Assembly (NCBI GenBank): GCA_964573285.1
Contig: CAZNJD010000007.1
Coordinates: 23,721 to 87,720 of the forward strand
Origin: UBA1140 sp964573285
GTDB taxonomy: Bacteria; Campylobacterota; Campylobacteria; Campylobacterales; Sulfurovaceae
Direction of reading: 5' to 3'
Length of the DNA: 64,000 nt
The notes below the pieces were generated by a model. That model was given only the letters and a program-made list of their open reading frames with translations. It did not search any database and was not told where the DNA came from. Shown here one piece after another: positions 52,998-61,976 of the stretch. Every line of letters starts with the position of its first letter. Positions within the stretch are counted from its first letter, which is position 1. Position numbers and translations under genes: made by a program.

Positions 52998-53498
52998 TTG
53001 AAAATAGAAATTTTTGATTTAGAATTCGATACAGAATTCTATTATATTCAAAGAGATTCGATTGTTGATAAAATCAAATTCAATAATCGAACTTTTTATA
53101 GTAAATTTGAAAAAATAGATACCCCACCTACACCACTATTAATTGAACAACATCTCCATAGAGAGTTTACTATAGCTTTACCACTTATTACCAATAATCA
53201 TACTAATTATATAGTTTTGGAATATGAAAAAGAGGAGAGTAACCATTTTTATTATCTGCTTAAATATCTTCTAAAATCACTATATATTACACAGTTTTAT
53301 ACTTATGAAAGTAGTATAGAAAAAGTTGTTCAATTATTTATACCTATAAGAGATATTACACTACAAGAAGCCTATAAAAAAGTTGAAAATATACAACAAC
53401 TATTAGAAATTAAGTCATTTAAAAGATGCAAAATCTTTCCAAACAAAAATTTACCTAAAAATTATAATAAAATAACACTTCCCATAAAAAAAATGTGA
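52998..53498 (+). CDS. DUF1882-like protein, unknown function
   Basis: 166-aa soluble protein with no motif of known function. Its position directly after glyA and before a SPOR protein matches the Campylobacterota gene HP0184/Cj0403, and the sequence (start KIEIFDLEFDTEFYYIQRDSIV) looks compatible with that DUF1882 family; this is inference from synteny. It starts at TTG 52998, two bases after glyA, without a clear ribosome site, so translation may be coupled. Confidence 0.7.
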   Translation: MKIEIFDLEFDTEFYYIQRDSIVDKIKFNNRTFYSKFEKIDTPPTPLLIEQHLHREFTIALPLITNNHTNYIVLEYEKEESNHFYYLLKYLLKSLYITQFYTYESSIEKVVQLFIPIRDITLQEAYKKVENIQQLLEIKSFKRCKIFPNKNLPKNYNKITLPIKKM

Positions 53499-53561
53499 TT
53501 TTACGCTATCAAATAACCTTTTTTGTGTTATACTCCGTTTAAAAAAATGGAGACATATCAA

Positions 53562-54302
53562 ATGGAAAGTAAAAATTTAAATGACATTGTCATTGAAGAT
53601 GCAGACAACAATAAAAAGGCTCAGTTAAAAAATATTTTAACCTTATTAGCACTTCTATTTATTATCTTGGTTATATCTATAGTAATTACTAAACTTATCT
53701 TGGGTAGCGATAATGATAATAATAATACAACAAGTCTAAGCAGTGAAACAACAACACAGAGTACAGGAAGTGATTTAACTTCAGCTGCTACAGTAGCTAC
53801 TGGTATAGCAGCAGGTGCAGCCGTGGCAGCTATAGCTAATAATAATTCAAGTACTACAAGTGGTGTATTACCCGATAGAAATAGTAGCTCAAGCAAAAAG
53901 ATACCTCTAAGAGATCATCAACCTAAAAAACATACTACTAAACATACTACTCAAAGAACACACACTACTACAAAAAATATAACCAAACATGTAGTAAGAC
54001 ATAGAAATGAGTATAAACCAACTACAAAGAAAAAAGTTGTACATAAAACACCAGTTAAAAAAACACCAGTTAAAATAACAACTAAAGGATACTATATAAA
54101 AGTGGGGACATTCAAAGACCCAAGTACTGCTATCAAACAAGTAAAAGCAAACCACTTAAAATACAAAACTGTAGATACAAAAAATGGAATGGCGACAAGA
54201 GTATTAGTAGGACCTTACTATAGTCAAAAAGATGCTCAAAAAGATATGGCAAAAGTTAGAGCTAATATTGCAAAAGATGCATTTATTACAAAAATGCCAT
54301 AG
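53562..54302 (+). CDS. SPOR-domain membrane protein
   Basis: About 246 aa. A short cytosolic start and one membrane helix (NILTLLALLFIILVISIVIT) are followed by a Ser/Thr/Ala linker, a basic Lys/Thr/His-rich stretch with repeated KKTPVK units, and a C-terminal SPOR domain (YYIKVGTFKDPSTAIKQV onward) that binds glycan-denuded peptidoglycan at the septum. The start at 53562 has GGAG upstream. This gene position (Cj0404-like) is conserved. It probably acts in cell division or septal wall remodelling. Confidence 0.82.
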   Translation: MESKNLNDIVIEDADNNKKAQLKNILTLLALLFIILVISIVITKLILGSDNDNNNTTSLSSETTTQSTGSDLTSAATVATGIAAGAAVAAIANNNSSTTSGVLPDRNSSSSKKIPLRDHQPKKHTTKHTTQRTHTTTKNITKHVVRHRNEYKPTTKKKVVHKTPVKKTPVKITTKGYYIKVGTFKDPSTAIKQVKANHLKYKTVDTKNGMATRVLVGPYYSQKDAQKDMAKVRANIAKDAFITKMP

Positions 54303-54306
54303 TTAG

Positions 54307-55713
54307 ATGATTAAACAAATTCTCTTTGACCAACTAACACCAGTTGCAATGTATGGAAAAGTAAAAGAGCTTTTCCAAGATGAGATTACCATGCTCTTTG
54401 AGAGTGTGGTAAATAGTAGTGATGGTAATTTCTCATTTATTACAATAGGTAGTATTGAGAGAGTTGCTTATAAAAACAGTCAAACCTATTATACAAATAA
54501 TATAAATGAAACAAAAAAGATTGATACTGACCCTTTTAGTTTTTTGCAAAACTATTATCAGCAATTAAACCAAGAGAAGTATAAAAAACTAGCATTAGAA
54601 GCTGGATTTGCTTTTGTAGATGGATTTATAGGATTTATAGGTTATGATATGGTAAAGGTTTTTGAACCAGTTCTAAAACCATATATGGATAGTCTAAATG
54701 ACCCACTAGATACACCTGATTTAGATTTAGTTAGACCTGCTATTATTTTAGCCTTTTCTCACAAAAAGGCTACACTTACCATTATACAAAATGATGAAAG
54801 ATATAGTAAACAAGTGGCTAATATAGAGGATTTATTATATAGTAGTGCTACACCTCAACCACTTCTACCTGCTATATTAGAGGGAGAGGGTGAATTCTCT
54901 ATAGAAGAGGAGAGATTTAAACAACTAGTTATAGACTCCAAAGAGATGATAAGAAGTGGTGATATTTTCCAAATCCTATTATCTAATAGATATACACAAA
55001 AAGGGATAATTGACCCTCTAAGTTTCTATAGACTATTGCGTTCTAAAAACCCATCACCTTATCTATTTCTACTAGATTTCAAAGATTTTTCTATATGTGG
55101 TTCTTCTCCAGAGGTTATGGTAAGACTTAGTGATAACGAAATACTACTTCGACCTATAGCAGGGACTAGAAAAAGAGGCAAAACACATGCTAGAGACAAA
55201 GAGTTAGAGGTAGAGATGCTAAATGACCCAAAAGAGTGTGCAGAACATCTTATGCTAATAGATTTGGGTAGAAATGATGTAGGACGAGTTGCCAAAACAG
55301 GAACTGTAGAGGTAACTGATATGATGAGAGTAGAGAGATACTCACATGTAATGCATATGGTTAGTGATGTAGAGGCTATTATAGCTGATGGCAAAGATGC
55401 TTTTGACCTATTTCGTGCAACTTTTACAGCAGGAACTATGACAGGAGCCCCAAAAATTCGAGCTATGGAGCTAATAGCAGAGTATGAAAAGTTAAAAAGA
55501 GGTTTCTATTCTGGAGCAGTTGGATATTTTGCATTTAATGGGGAGATGGATAGCTCTATTGCTATACGAACTTCACTTATTAAACCTAACTCAATTACAC
55601 TTCAAGCGGGTGCTGGTATTGTAGCTGATTCTGTGCCTGAATTAGAGTATATCGAAGTCAAAAATAAGCTTGGGGCTTTGTTGGCTACCATTAAAGATAT
55701 GGAAAAACTATAA
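54307..55713 (+). CDS. trpE: Anthranilate synthase component I (TrpE-type)
   Basis: 468-aa chorismate-using enzyme forming anthranilate for tryptophan. The catalytic core (FKQLVIDSKEMIRSGDIFQILLS, RPIAGTRKRG, ATFTAGTMTGAPK, and GAGIVADS) is intact. PIAGTR with Thr fits TrpE rather than PabB, which usually has Lys in the preceding conserved block, but that separation is tentative. It starts 4 bases after the SPOR gene, without an adjacent trpG or trpD. Confidence 0.85.
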   Translation: MIKQILFDQLTPVAMYGKVKELFQDEITMLFESVVNSSDGNFSFITIGSIERVAYKNSQTYYTNNINETKKIDTDPFSFLQNYYQQLNQEKYKKLALEAGFAFVDGFIGFIGYDMVKVFEPVLKPYMDSLNDPLDTPDLDLVRPAIILAFSHKKATLTIIQNDERYSKQVANIEDLLYSSATPQPLLPAILEGEGEFSIEEERFKQLVIDSKEMIRSGDIFQILLSNRYTQKGIIDPLSFYRLLRSKNPSPYLFLLDFKDFSICGSSPEVMVRLSDNEILLRPIAGTRKRGKTHARDKELEVEMLNDPKECAEHLMLIDLGRNDVGRVAKTGTVEVTDMMRVERYSHVMHMVSDVEAIIADGKDAFDLFRATFTAGTMTGAPKIRAMELIAEYEKLKRGFYSGAVGYFAFNGEMDSSIAIRTSLIKPNSITLQAGAGIVADSVPELEYIEVKNKLGALLATIKDMEKL

Positions 55714-56504
55714 TGCAACTATTCGCAATATTTGGAAACCCAGTATCCCACTCCAAATCCCCACTAATGCATAACCTCTCATTTAAAGAGTTAAACTATA
55801 AAGGGTGTTATACAAGATATAGATTAGAAGAGGGAGAGAAGTTAAAGAGTAAATTTTTAGAGCTAGGAGTTAAAGGAGCAAATATTACTGTTCCACATAA
55901 GGAATATGCCTTTAATGCGTGTGATGAGTTAGATGAGTTTGCTCAAAAGGTGGGTGCTGTAAATACCATCATAAAAAAAGGGAATAAACTATACGGCTAC
56001 AATACCGATGCTCCAGGTTTTCTAAAAGCTATTCAAGAGTTCAAAAATGCAAAAAAAGTTCTATTTTTAGGAGGAGGAGGAACAGCACAATCTACATCAG
56101 TAGTACTTCAAGATGCAGGATATGATGTCACTATATTAAATAGAAGTGCCAAAAGATTAGAACAATTCAAAGCAAAAGGGTTTCAAACCTATACATTTGA
56201 AGATTTCAAAGCAGAGAAATTTGATTTGGTAGTAAATATGACATCAGCAGGATTAGAAGATAACTCATTGCCCTGCCCTATAGAGATATTACAACTCGTA
56301 ATACCTACAGCCCAAGCTTGTATAGATGTAATCTATGGCAAAGAGACACCATTTTTGAAATTTACCAAAGAGCATAACAAACCAACCAAAGATGGTAGTG
56401 ATATGTTACTATACCAAGGAGTTATTGCTTTTGAGTATTTTACCAATCATAAATTTTCATTTAAAGAGATAGAGCAAGTGATGAAAAAAGCATTTGAACT
56501 ATAA
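55713..56504 (+). CDS. aroE: Shikimate dehydrogenase
   Basis: 263-aa NADP enzyme reducing 3-dehydroshikimate in the aromatic pathway. FGNPVSHSKSPLMHN binds the substrate, VPHKEYA carries the catalytic Lys, and FLGGGGTAQS is the NADP loop. It overlaps trpE by one base (TAATG), and both serve aromatic amino-acid synthesis. It closes the operon begun at gatC. Confidence 0.95.
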   Translation: MQLFAIFGNPVSHSKSPLMHNLSFKELNYKGCYTRYRLEEGEKLKSKFLELGVKGANITVPHKEYAFNACDELDEFAQKVGAVNTIIKKGNKLYGYNTDAPGFLKAIQEFKNAKKVLFLGGGGTAQSTSVVLQDAGYDVTILNRSAKRLEQFKAKGFQTYTFEDFKAEKFDLVVNMTSAGLEDNSLPCPIEILQLVIPTAQACIDVIYGKETPFLKFTKEHNKPTKDGSDMLLYQGVIAFEYFTNHKFSFKEIEQVMKKAFEL

Positions 56505-56518
56505 GTAGATTTATTGAC

Positions 56519-56923
56519 CTATTTTTTAGAATTATATCTAACTGTTTTATACCCTGCTCTTATTAGTTTCATCAATCCACCTTTGAGATTAATAACATGA
56601 TAATCAAGTTTTTTTCCTAAAAAATTAGATACCATACCTGTTCTACTTCCTGTACGACAAATCAGAGCAAACTTCTCATCTTTGTTAACTATTTTATTCA
56701 ATGATTTTAAAAAACCATCAATATCATAATTTCCTTTTTCATTAAAAAAAGTCAAAGGATAAGAACCTTTTATAATCCCTGTCTCTTTCCATTCACCTTT
56801 AGTTCGTATATCTATAATCTTCAACTTTGCACTATTAACGAATTCTGGAGTTACAATTACATTTGTTATCTCTGCAAATAGAGATGAACCTAGTAAGAGT
56901 AATCCTAATATTATTTTTTTCAT
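56519..56923 (-). CDS. Exported single-domain rhodanese
   Basis: 134-aa protein with a signal peptide (IILGLLLLGSSLFA) and a compact rhodanese domain with the intact loop CRTGSRTG. It is expected to bind sulfane sulfur in the periplasm, a plausible role in thiosulfate or polysulfide handling. It is convergent with aroE and followed by purH on the same strand after 87 bp. One of three exported rhodanese-domain proteins in the window. Confidence 0.85.
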   Translation of the reverse strand: MKKIILGLLLLGSSLFAEITNVIVTPEFVNSAKLKIIDIRTKGEWKETGIIKGSYPLTFFNEKGNYDIDGFLKSLNKIVNKDEKFALICRTGSRTGMVSNFLGKKLDYHVINLKGGLMKLIRAGYKTVRYNSKK

Positions 56924-57010
56924 TTAAAATATCCTTATTATTTTATATTAATTCTATCTAAAAAGATAATATCAAATAATTGTGGATATTTTGTTTAATA
57001 ATTGAAAATA

Positions 57011-58543
57011 TTAATGTAAAAAGTGTCTAACTGTAGTAAAATAGAGAGATATTCCATGTTCATTAGCAGCCTCTATTACCTCATCATCTCTGATACTTCC
57101 ACCAGGTTCTATAATAGCACTGACACCTGCCTCGGCCGCAGCATCTATACTATCTCTAAATGGGAAAAATGCCTCACTAGCCATTGATGCACCACTTACA
57201 TCTAATCCCATCTCTTTTGCTTTTTTTAATGCACACTGTGCAGCATCTACTCTACTAGTCATTCCCATACCAACGGCAACCATTGCACTATTTTTTACAT
57301 ATACTACACAATTTGATTTGGTAAGTCCTGCTATTTTCCATGCAATCTCTAAATCTTTTTTCTCTTGGAATGAAGCTGTTAATTTAGATTTTTTATGAGC
57401 ATTAAGTACCTCATTATCACAAATACAATCAGAGTTCTGATATACAAATCCACCATCTATATGCTTAAAATCATGACTATCTTTTGCCATAACTAACTTA
57501 GAATTACCTTGTGCAAAAAGTTTAATTCTTTTTTTCTTAGAAAATACATCTACTGCTTCAGCTTCAAAATCTCCTGCAATAATTACCTCTAAGAAAATCT
57601 CATTCATCTTCTCTGCTAACTCTTTGGTTACAATACCATTAATAGCTACAACACCACCAAATGCAGATATACTATCACATTTCAAAGCCTCTATATAAGA
57701 GTCTAATAGAGTATCTCTAATAGCAAATCCACATGGATTACCATGCTTGACTATACATACAGCGTTTTCATCGCCAAAACTAGATGCAATTTTCAAGGCT
57801 CCATTAATATCTGTTAGGTTATTGAAACTAGCTTCACCTTTAAGTTGTTTGAAATTATTACTAAAATGATTATTAAACTCGTACAATGCACCATCTTGAT
57901 GAGGATTTTCACCATATCTTGTTTGAAATACTTTTTTACCTGTAATAAACTGATAATCTCCAAAACCACTATTAAATCTCTTGTTCATATAGTTTGCTAT
58001 CATAGCATCATAACTAGCAGTATGCTCGAATGCTTTTATCATTAGATTTCGTCTAAACTCTAAGCTATCAGTTTGATTTTCTAGTGCTTCTAATACCACA
58101 CTATAATCATTAACATCTGTAACAATAAGTACATCATTAAAATTTTTGGATGCACTTCGCACCATAGTAGGTCCACCAATATCTATATTTTCGATAATTT
58201 CATCAAAATCATCTGTTCTATCTATAGTCTCTTTGAAAGGATATAAGTTTACACATACCAAATCTATACCCTCAACGCCAAGCTCTTTGGCTTGTGCTAT
58301 ATGAGCCTCATCTGCTCTTTTGTGCAAAATTCCACCATGAACAAAAGGATTTAAAGTCTTGACTCGTCCTTCAAAACACTCTGGAAATTTAGTTACCTCA
58401 TCAATCTCAATAACCTTTACACCTGCCTCATTTAGCTTTTTGTAAGTTCCACCTGTTGAGATAATATCCCAACCCAATTTTTCTAATCCTTGTGCGAACT
58501 CTATAATTTGATTTTTGTCACTTACGCTTAGTAATGCTCTCAT
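57011..58543 (-). CDS. purH: Bifunctional AICAR transformylase / IMP cyclohydrolase
   Basis: 510-aa purine enzyme performing the last two steps to IMP. The N-terminal MGS-like cyclohydrolase domain (RALLSVSDKNQIIEFAQGL, STGGTYKKL) is followed by the formyltransferase domain with KHGNPCGFA and the SDGFFPF-like stretch reading ASEAFFPFRDS. Length is typical. It starts 39 bp after the licD-like gene on the same strand, so read-through is possible, but function is unrelated. Confidence 0.96.
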   Translation of the reverse strand: MRALLSVSDKNQIIEFAQGLEKLGWDIISTGGTYKKLNEAGVKVIEIDEVTKFPECFEGRVKTLNPFVHGGILHKRADEAHIAQAKELGVEGIDLVCVNLYPFKETIDRTDDFDEIIENIDIGGPTMVRSASKNFNDVLIVTDVNDYSVVLEALENQTDSLEFRRNLMIKAFEHTASYDAMIANYMNKRFNSGFGDYQFITGKKVFQTRYGENPHQDGALYEFNNHFSNNFKQLKGEASFNNLTDINGALKIASSFGDENAVCIVKHGNPCGFAIRDTLLDSYIEALKCDSISAFGGVVAINGIVTKELAEKMNEIFLEVIIAGDFEAEAVDVFSKKKRIKLFAQGNSKLVMAKDSHDFKHIDGGFVYQNSDCICDNEVLNAHKKSKLTASFQEKKDLEIAWKIAGLTKSNCVVYVKNSAMVAVGMGMTSRVDAAQCALKKAKEMGLDVSGASMASEAFFPFRDSIDAAAEAGVSAIIEPGGSIRDDEVIEAANEHGISLYFTTVRHFLH

Positions 58544-58582
58544 ATATTAACCTTGAAATAAATTTTGGAATTATAGCAAAAA

Positions 58583-59353
58583 TTAGTTATGAACAATAAC
58601 CTCATGAGCATGAGTTGCTCGTTTATCAAGGGGTGGAAGTTCCATATAATTAAAAGTATAGAGATTTTCTAAATAGTGGTAAGGATTATTAGGTGCATAA
58701 AACTCTAAACCTTCAAATTCTATCTTTTGGAGTGGAAATACTTTATTATAATCAAACCAAGCAGATATATCAGGCATCTCTCCACCATATATTACTTTTT
58801 CACCATTTTCTAAGTGCATTAGTTTTAGTGCTTCTTCTAATTTATGTCGTATATTAGGCTTATCTATACCATTTGGAGTATGCAAACCTATGGCAGATGT
58901 TGAACGAATTAGTTCAAATATATTATCATAAAACTCTTTGTAAAAACTACCATTTGGTATAGTAAGCATAGGAAATATATCTATAAATACCCCTTGATGA
59001 TACTCTATATCTCTATCTTTTTCATGGAACTCAACTATTTTTGCTCTATTTGAACGAAGTTTTATATAATCAAATGGGAATTTATTATCTGTTTGAGTAC
59101 TCTGAAGAAATATATCATTAGATAACTCATCTTGGGCTATAGATATAAATTTAGTATAATCTTCTATTGGCATAGATATGTCAATATCATCATCCCAAGG
59201 GATAAACCCTTGATGACGAATAGCACCCAAAAGAGTACCACTATCTAGCCAATATTTTAAATTATATTTTTGACATATTTTATCAAATTCAACCAACATA
59301 TCTAGCATAATTAGCTGAGCTTTTCTTAGAGTTTTTGGGTCTATATTTGACAC
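58583..59353 (-). CDS. LicD-family phospho-substituent transferase
   Basis: 256-aa soluble protein of the LicD (DUF/fukutin-related nucleotidyltransferase-fold) family. It has the core YWLDSGTLLGAIRHQGFIPWDDDIDISM, with the acidic triad at residues 54-58. LicD proteins move phosphocholine or a related group from a CDP-activated donor to a sugar. The start is GTG at 59353, overlapping the aminotransferase stop by one base. With the upstream cytidylyltransferase and aminotransferase it suggests decoration of a surface glycan with an amino-alcohol phosphate (inference). Confidence 0.85.
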   Translation of the reverse strand: MSNIDPKTLRKAQLIMLDMLVEFDKICQKYNLKYWLDSGTLLGAIRHQGFIPWDDDIDISMPIEDYTKFISIAQDELSNDIFLQSTQTDNKFPFDYIKLRSNRAKIVEFHEKDRDIEYHQGVFIDIFPMLTIPNGSFYKEFYDNIFELIRSTSAIGLHTPNGIDKPNIRHKLEEALKLMHLENGEKVIYGGEMPDISAWFDYNKVFPLQKIEFEGLEFYAPNNPYHYLENLYTFNYMELPPLDKRATHAHEVIVHN

Positions 59354-60432
59354 TATTTTCTCTCTATTTTATAATAATCATAAAGTGCATCTATCAATAC
59401 ATCTACATATGCTCTAGTCATCTCACCCATATGTGAAACTCTAAATATAAGCTCTCTCTCTGCCCCACCATTTGGACATACCATGACTTTGTATCCATCT
59501 TCTAAAGCATTTACAATATCCATAGCATTTTTGCCATCAGTTGGGGTAAGTGTAGTCATAGCATTTGGCATATATGGGGTATAAAACTTTAGGGGTAAAT
59601 CTTGGATAGTAGCTCTAAAATACTCTGCTATATCTCTAGCCCTAGTGATACTCTGCCCTACTCCACCTCTTCTATCTATTTGAGCAAGTCTAGCTTCAAG
59701 TTGCAACATAATAGTTACAGCAGGAGTATATGGGGTCTGACCCCGTTGTCCATTTCTTAGATAATCTTTGAAATTAAAGTATATATTTTTTATATCTTGA
59801 ACCCTATTGATTGCAGATGGAGATAATATTACCATTGTAAGCCCAGGAGGTAGTGCTAAACCTTTTTGACTACTAGCTATGATTACATCTATATTTTGAG
59901 CAGACATATCTATTGGGTCAGTGACAAACATACTAATTGCATCTACTATAAAAAATAGACTGTTCTTTTTGGCATAAGCACCCATTGCATCAAGGTCATA
60001 TAGATGCCCTACACTTGTCTCATGAGCATTTACAATTAGTGTTGAATAATCCCCTTTTGGAGCTAACTCTTCTATATTATATAGATTTGTATCTTTTACT
60101 TTAAAATTGGTATGAGGTATATCATGAGTAGCACAAATATCAACAAATCTACCACCAAATCCACCACCATTAACTACCAAAGCATTATCATTTTTGGTTA
60201 ACAAGTTTATAATAGATGCTTCCATACCTGCTGTTCCTGATGCTGTCAAAAATATGACTCTACTACCCTCTGGGGCATTTACCATTTTCAGCAGACCTTT
60301 TTCACAATTAAATGTTACTTCTGAAAATTTATCATTTCTAAAATATGGTGTCTGTTTCGCTCCAACTGCTAAAATCTCATCAGACATTTTAACAGGTCCT
60401 GGGGTAAAGATGTAATAATCTTCATATATCAT
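59353..60432 (-). CDS. Class V PLP aminotransferase (AEP-transaminase-like)
   Basis: 359-aa PLP enzyme of the alanine-glyoxylate / 2-aminoethylphosphonate transaminase group. It begins IFTPGPVKMSDEI and has the PLP Lys190 in ASSQKGLALPPG. It lies three bases after the cytidylyltransferase-oxidoreductase and one base overlapping licD. No PEP mutase or phosphonopyruvate decarboxylase is in the window, so a true aminoethylphosphonate role is unsupported. It may aminate an oxidised alcohol such as an oxidised glycerol phosphate. Confidence 0.82.
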   Translation of the reverse strand: MIYEDYYIFTPGPVKMSDEILAVGAKQTPYFRNDKFSEVTFNCEKGLLKMVNAPEGSRVIFLTASGTAGMEASIINLLTKNDNALVVNGGGFGGRFVDICATHDIPHTNFKVKDTNLYNIEELAPKGDYSTLIVNAHETSVGHLYDLDAMGAYAKKNSLFFIVDAISMFVTDPIDMSAQNIDVIIASSQKGLALPPGLTMVILSPSAINRVQDIKNIYFNFKDYLRNGQRGQTPYTPAVTIMLQLEARLAQIDRRGGVGQSITRARDIAEYFRATIQDLPLKFYTPYMPNAMTTLTPTDGKNAMDIVNALEDGYKVMVCPNGGAERELIFRVSHMGEMTRAYVDVLIDALYDYYKIERK

Positions 60433-60435
60433 AAA

Positions 60436-61809
60436 CTATTTCTCCGTTTTTTTCGTTTTTTTACTATTTTCTTTGAACTCATTGTAATCTAATATAACTC
60501 TAGCAATAGAGACCATATCAGAAGGGGTTAACATTTTTGAAGTTCTATTTCCTCTTTGAATAAGTGATGCAAACTCTGCAATCATATATCTAAGCCCACA
60601 ACCCTCAAACTCATAACTAAATTTATAACTTTTATGAGTATCTTCAAATCTAAAATAAAACTCTTTGGTCAACCACCAAGGTGCAGGGATATATACATAT
60701 CCTTTTGTTCCTGATATTACTGCATCACCTTCAGATTTAATTCCTGTTGCTACTCGTGCTATACCTATAGTATTATTTTTATGAGTAGTAACTATAAGAT
60801 TACTAATATCATACCCATTCTCTTTTTGGTCAAAAAAGCTTATACTCTTTTTCTTACCTAATACTTTATGAATAAGCAATGATGGATACCCTGATAATAT
60901 ATTAGTTGCTCCTTGTTCCATAAAACTATCAGGATATTTCTTCTCTTTATATAGTGATGTCCTAGTAGCTCGAACCTCTTTTATATCCCCTATATCACCC
61001 TTATTAAGCTCTTTTAATAATTGATTAAAAGCAGGTAGAAAAGCTGTCTTTAGAGCTGATAATAGTAAAACCTTGTTCTCTTTGGCAAGTGATAACAGCT
61101 CTTTTAACTCCTTTTTATCTAATGCAATAGGGTTTTCACATAAAACATGTTTACCTGCTTCTAATGCCTTTTTGATAAAGATATAATGCTTTTTAAGTGC
61201 AGTATCAATATAAACAGCTTGAATAGAAGTATCTAAAAAATCATCATAATTATCATGCCCAAATTTAATAATAGAACTCTCTTTGGTAAATTTTTTAACT
61301 GCCAAGAAATCTTCTGCATAAATTCTATTAATTTTGATATTTGAGACAAATTGAGCCTCATCAATAAATGATTGTGTATCTCTCCCTAATCCTACAATCC
61401 CCATTTTTATTAAATCAAAATTTTCTCTTCTAAGTTTAGTACTAGATATTCCCTCCGTTCTTGGCAAGTATTCCACATGTGTAAACTCATTTAAATAATC
61501 AAATGAACCTACCCAATCATCCCCTATAGCAAAGATATCAACATCATATTTGACCATATCTCTAGCTTTTTGTTTTTTGTGTTTTTCTACTATAACTTTA
61601 TCTACAAAGTCTAACTCTTTAACTGCTTTTACTCTTTTTTTGGTACTCTCTACAACATTCAATTTCCCTCTTGAACGGTCATAGTTTTCATCAGTTACAC
61701 CTACGATAAGATAATCGCCAAGTGCTTTGGCTCGTTTGAGCAAATTCATATGCCCCTCATGAAGCATATCATAGGTTCCATAGGTAATTATTGTTTTTTT
61801 ATTCTTCAT
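60436..61809 (-). CDS. Cytidylyltransferase - Gfo/Idh oxidoreductase fusion
   Basis: 457-aa fusion. The N-terminal 130 residues are a TagD-like glycerol-3-phosphate cytidylyltransferase (GTYDMLHEGH 11-20 with both His, IGDDWVGSFDYL 95-106, and RTEGISSTK 117-125). Residues about 135-445 match a Gfo/Idh/MocA oxidoreductase (IVGLGRDTQSF, then HVLCENPIAL). The family EKP motif reads Glu225-Asn226-Pro227 and the usual His in the sugar site is not evident, so the second half may be inactive or altered. The predicted -10 (TGCTATTAT) puts the transcript start on the ATG (leaderless). First gene of the three-gene cluster. Confidence 0.85.
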   Translation of the reverse strand: MKNKKTIITYGTYDMLHEGHMNLLKRAKALGDYLIVGVTDENYDRSRGKLNVVESTKKRVKAVKELDFVDKVIVEKHKKQKARDMVKYDVDIFAIGDDWVGSFDYLNEFTHVEYLPRTEGISSTKLRRENFDLIKMGIVGLGRDTQSFIDEAQFVSNIKINRIYAEDFLAVKKFTKESSIIKFGHDNYDDFLDTSIQAVYIDTALKKHYIFIKKALEAGKHVLCENPIALDKKELKELLSLAKENKVLLLSALKTAFLPAFNQLLKELNKGDIGDIKEVRATRTSLYKEKKYPDSFMEQGATNILSGYPSLLIHKVLGKKKSISFFDQKENGYDISNLIVTTHKNNTIGIARVATGIKSEGDAVISGTKGYVYIPAPWWLTKEFYFRFEDTHKSYKFSYEFEGCGLRYMIAEFASLIQRGNRTSKMLTPSDMVSIARVILDYNEFKENSKKTKKTEK

Positions 61810-61815
61810 ATCTCT

Positions 61816-61824
61816 ATAATAGCA
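61816..61824 (-). promoter_or_regulatory. Extended -10 promoter of the cytidylyltransferase cluster
   Basis: TGCTATTAT on the minus strand. The predicted start coincides with the ATG at 61809, implying a leaderless mRNA. Confidence 0.4.
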
Positions 61825-61976
61825 ATTTTTATAACTATATTTATCATTACTTATAGCTTAAAAAATAATTATAAATCTATTGATACTATCAGTAACAAAT
61901 AAAATATAATTAAAATCTATTTATTACTACTATTAGTGTAAAATTTCATTAAATTCAACACAATAGTAGGTAACTA

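Noticed and set aside
53892..54095. Lys/Thr/His repeats in the SPOR protein as a DNA repeat element
   Set aside because: The repetition is in the coding frame of a disordered linker and does not extend beyond the gene.
55059..55394. 111-codon minus-strand open frame inside trpE
   Set aside because: Opposite-strand shadow of conserved TrpE catalytic sequence; no start signal or motif.
58583..60432. 2-aminoethylphosphonate biosynthesis
   Set aside because: The aminotransferase resembles AEP transaminases, but neither PEP mutase nor phosphonopyruvate decarboxylase is in the window and the cytidylyltransferase is TagD-like.
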